Below are positions 61,357 through 64,000 of a DNA stretch of 64,000 nt, one piece after another. The first letter of the stretch is position 1; each line of letters begins with the position of its first letter. Both the position numbers and the translations under genes were made by a program. The notes beneath the pieces were generated by a model. The model saw only the letters and a list, made by a program, of their open reading frames with translations, had not been told where the DNA came from and made no database searches. The DNA is from a bacterium 1XD42-1 (GTDB taxonomy: Bacteria; Bacillota; Clostridia; Oscillospirales; Ruminococcaceae). The stretch covers positions 1-64,000 of the forward strand of contig RAZJ01000008.1 in the NCBI GenBank assembly GCA_003612625.1, given 5' to 3'.

Positions 61357-62430
61357 ATGAAAAAGTTTGTTTCTGCCCTGTTAGCCTGCGCTATGGTGTT
61401 TTCCCTGGCTGCCTGCGGTGGAGGAAATCCCGGAAATGCCGGAAATACCAGCAATGCCGGTAACAACAACGCCAGTGGCACAGGAGGATCGAATGGGGGC
61501 GATATCAAACCCATTACCTTAACGGTCTACTCTCCTGGTAACGAAAATGCAGTACCTACCAAGGCTATTGCTGAATATGCCCGTCTGGTCGGTGAAGCTT
61601 CTAACGGTGCTATTACACTGGACGTCCATCATTCCGGTGAATTAGGCAATGATGCTGAAGCAATTGAATCCACCCGTATGGGAACTATTGATATTATCTT
61701 TGCTGGGACTTCCGGTTTTACGGCTTTCTATGAACCGGCTAAGGTTTTAGATTTGCCCTTCCTTTTTGAAAGCGCGGAACAGGCTTATGAAGTAACCAAC
61801 AGTGAAATTGGTGAACAGATTTTCTCTAAATTCGGTGATTTTGGCCTGGTATACCTGTCCGAAGGTGACAACGGTATGCGTCACATTTCCACAACGAACC
61901 GCCCTATTCACAGTGCCGCTGATGTAGCCGGTTTGAAAATCCGTGTCCCTACCAGCCAGCTGTATTTGGATGTATGGGAAGCCCTGGGCGCTACTCCTGT
62001 TGCCCTGGCTTTAACGGAACTGGCTCTGGCCCTGTCCAACGGCACCGCCGAAGGCCAGGACAATGCTACTTATCATTTGGTCGCCAATGCTACTTATGAT
62101 AATATTAAGTATTTCTCCAATATCAACTATATGTGGATGGGATGTACAATGGCTGCCAACAGCACAACCTGGAATAAGCTTGATCCTGCTGTTCAGAACA
62201 TCCTGAAAGAACAGGCCAAAGCAGCCGCTAAATACAGCTTTGACACTATTGCTGCCGATAATGAATCTGCTACGAAAACGCTCCAGGATGCCGGTGTAGA
62301 ATTTGATTTTGAACCTGATGTGCAGTCCTTTAAAGATGCCCTGGGCGGTGACAGCTACTATGACCGTTATAAAAATGAGCCTTGGTATGATCAAGCCCTC
62401 TTGGATTCAATTCTTGCCGTTGTACGCTGA
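61357..62430 (+). CDS. dctP: TRAP transporter solute-binding protein DctP
   Basis: Extracellular receptor of a sodium-driven TRAP transporter, 357 residues. The lipobox LAAC lies near residue 20, then a Gly/Asn-rich linker (to about 45). The body carries SGELGNDAEAIESTRMGTIDI, LKIRVPTSQLYLDVWEALGATPV with the arginine that clamps the ligand's carboxylate, and ALALSNGTAEGQDN. The start is ATG 61357 behind AAGGAGG; the longer open frame covers the operator. The ligand is probably a sugar acid or other organic acid. Confidence 0.94.
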   Translation: MKKFVSALLACAMVFSLAACGGGNPGNAGNTSNAGNNNASGTGGSNGGDIKPITLTVYSPGNENAVPTKAIAEYARLVGEASNGAITLDVHHSGELGNDAEAIESTRMGTIDIIFAGTSGFTAFYEPAKVLDLPFLFESAEQAYEVTNSEIGEQIFSKFGDFGLVYLSEGDNGMRHISTTNRPIHSAADVAGLKIRVPTSQLYLDVWEALGATPVALALTELALALSNGTAEGQDNATYHLVANATYDNIKYFSNINYMWMGCTMAANSTTWNKLDPAVQNILKEQAKAAAKYSFDTIAADNESATKTLQDAGVEFDFEPDVQSFKDALGGDSYYDRYKNEPWYDQALLDSILAVVR

Positions 62431-62504
62431 TCCTTAACAACTAACTTGTGATGGCTGTATAGGCCGCCAGCCTGTGCAGCCATTTTGTTTCAGGGAGGAA
62501 CTTT

Positions 62505-63023
62505 ATGAAACTGTGTAAACGGATCACCCGCGGAATTGCAAAAGGGGCCGAAATCATTTGTATGATTATGATCGCTACTTTGGTTTTGGTGATTGTCATT
62601 GAATTGTGCCGGCGGAATTTCTTTAACCAGTCTTACCGCGGCACCATTGAAGTATGCGGTATTTGTTTTTTATGGATGGCTTTTATCGGCCTGATCCCCC
62701 TATATCATGACAATGGTTTAATGCGGCTGGATTTTCTGGTTTCCAAAACAAAAGGAACCATTTTTAACATCATTTATTTTACTAATAAAGGATTCAGCCT
62801 GATGCTGGGAATCGTTATGATCATTGCTTTCGTGGCCCAGTACCCCTATGTTAATACCCGCTATTATTCCACCTTTGCAATGCAAATCCCTTATACCGTC
62901 CAGTATATCCCTATGTGTATTGCCGGAGCTTATATTGCATTGAAATCAATCGAACAAATGGCAGAGCGCATTTTAACACTTACTGGAAAGCTGCCAGATG
63001 ACATGGGAGGGGCAAAATCATGA
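62505..63023 (+). CDS. dctQ: TRAP transporter small permease DctQ
   Basis: A 172-residue membrane subunit with four helices and the family EVCGICFLWMAFIGLIPLYHD region. It links the receptor to the large permease. The stop overlaps the start of dctM (ATGA), so translation is probably coupled. Confidence 0.92.
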   Translation: MKLCKRITRGIAKGAEIICMIMIATLVLVIVIELCRRNFFNQSYRGTIEVCGICFLWMAFIGLIPLYHDNGLMRLDFLVSKTKGTIFNIIYFTNKGFSLMLGIVMIIAFVAQYPYVNTRYYSTFAMQIPYTVQYIPMCIAGAYIALKSIEQMAERILTLTGKLPDDMGGAKS

Positions 63024-64000
63024 TTATTTTTCTGTTGGCTTTTGTTGTCCTTCTGGTAATCGGAGTCCCTATCAGTATTTCGATCGGCGCCTCTGCTGTG
63101 CTGGGCTGCCTGTCGCTGGGCTATCCCCTTGTAGTCATTGGTCAGAAAATGGTCAGTGGTGTCGATTCTTTCCTGCTGATTGCTGTCCCGTTGTTTATCC
63201 TTGCCGGCAACCTGATGAATGCCGGGAAAATTACAGAAAAACTTTTTGATACTGCAAAAGAGCTGGTAGGCTGGATTCCCGGCGGCCTGGCCCATGCCAA
63301 CGTGGTAGCAAGTATTATTTTTGCTGGCATGTCCGGTTCTGCTGTCGCAGATGCCGGCGGCCTGGGAGCCATTGAGATGGAAGCCATGAAAACCAACGGA
63401 TATGATGAGGAATTTTCTGGTGCTGTTACAGCATCTTCCTCTGTTATCGGGCCAGTTTTCCCACCTTCTATTCCCTTGATTATTTATGGAAGTGTTGCCA
63501 GTGTCAGCGTAGACAAGCTGTTTATGGGTGGCGTAGTCCCTGGCGTACTAATGGGTATCCTTTTGATGATTATGATCCTGGGCTTTGCTATTGTACGCAA
63601 GTATGAATGTCATCCCTTCAACTTTATGAAACTGATCCGTCAGTTCCTTTACTCCATCCCAGCCCTTATGACGCCAATTATTATCCTGTGCGGCTTTGTA
63701 GTAGGCTGGTTTACCCCTACGGAAGCTTCCTCCATTGCGGTTATTTATTCTTTACTGATCGCCTTGTTCCTTTATCGTACATTGGATTGGAAAAGCTTTC
63801 TCAAATGCTTGAAGGATTCTGCGATTTCTTCTGCCAATACCTTATTTATTATTGGTACATCTACTTTATTTACTTATGTTATGGCCATGGAAGGCATTTC
63901 CGGCCAAATGGCTAATGCTATTCTGGGGCTCAGCAGCAACCCAAATGTGATTCTGCTGGTTATCAATGTTCTGCTTCTGGTCTTGGGCATGGTTATGGAA
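63020..64000 (+). CDS. dctM: TRAP transporter large permease DctM (partial)
   Basis: The first 327 codons of the large permease are seen, and the frame is still open at the right edge. The sequence includes the SFLLIAVPLFILAGNLMNAG, IPGGLAHANVVASIIFAGMSGSAVADAGG and GPVFPPSIPLIIYG segments, typical of the sodium-coupled transport domain. Full-length members have about 425 residues, so roughly 100 remain outside the window. Confidence 0.94.
   Translation, partial: MIIFLLAFVVLLVIGVPISISIGASAVLGCLSLGYPLVVIGQKMVSGVDSFLLIAVPLFILAGNLMNAGKITEKLFDTAKELVGWIPGGLAHANVVASIIFAGMSGSAVADAGGLGAIEMEAMKTNGYDEEFSGAVTASSSVIGPVFPPSIPLIIYGSVASVSVDKLFMGGVVPGVLMGILLMIMILGFAIVRKYECHPFNFMKLIRQFLYSIPALMTPIIILCGFVVGWFTPTEASSIAVIYSLLIALFLYRTLDWKSFLKCLKDSAISSANTLFIIGTSTLFTYVMAMEGISGQMANAILGLSSNPNVILLVINVLLLVLGMVME

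Overview
The window looks like a chromosomal segment of an anaerobic Clostridia-type Firmicute, probably from the gut-associated Ruminococcaceae/Oscillospiraceae side. The evidence is AGGAGG-type ribosome binding sites, a T-box leader on serS, a fused SecDF, YesM/YesN signalling, AGCS and TRAP transporters, moderate GC, and a conserved clostridial protein of unknown function. This placement is inferred from gene content, not from a marker gene. No rRNA, tRNA, CRISPR array, phage or complete insertion sequence was seen.

Region 1 (1-34900) is mostly housekeeping and environmental response. It holds an amino-acid ABC transporter (148-2650), a Bax-inhibitor-1 membrane protein, and two paralogous chemoreceptors that share a long, structured 5' leader. 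Next come glycogen synthase, an alanine/glycine symporter, a DUF3810 protease-like protein coupled to an Smr-like protein, an aldo/keto reductase, purB, secDF, a hydantoinase behind a decayed NCS1 transporter, and class II fructose-bisphosphate aldolase. A MacAB-like exporter (23959-27637) is followed by a two-component system whose sensor kinase gene was tandemly duplicated and then partly deleted. Both promoters carry the same helically phased CTTACA repeats, so the regulator probably controls itself and the exporter. A 162-bp palindromic MITE-like element lies at 4918-5079.

Region 2 (34916-51831) is the centrepiece: a 17-gene leftward operon for a bacterial microcompartment that couples L-fucose (or rhamnose) breakdown to coenzyme-B12-dependent 1,2-propanediol metabolism. 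In transcription order it encodes a class II fuculose-phosphate aldolase with a C-terminal encapsulation peptide, diol dehydratase PduCDE, reactivase PduG, a PduO-GlcG fusion, aldehyde dehydrogenase PduP, a zinc-type alcohol dehydrogenase with an encapsulation peptide, five hexameric shell proteins, PduL, a pentamer vertex protein, PduS and PduT. A DeoR-type regulator is divergent from it. Fucose mutarotase and a rhamnulokinase-family kinase lie just beyond. No sugar isomerase, PduH, PduB, iron-type PduQ or propionate kinase is present in the window.

Region 3 (51889-60271) is sugar sensing and import. An anchored sugar-binding protein, a YesM-type kinase and a YesN-type regulator lie upstream of the kinase and mutarotase genes on the same strand. 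They are divergent from a ribose/galactose-type sugar ABC transporter. Sugar outside the cell probably activates import; kinase plus aldolase yield dihydroxyacetone phosphate and lactaldehyde; lactaldehyde reduced to propanediol is then processed in the compartment to propanol and propionyl-phosphate.

Region 4 (60323-64000) is a FadR-type GntR regulator divergent from a DctPQM TRAP transporter, with a perfect operator-like palindrome just downstream of the -10 box. The large permease runs off the right edge.
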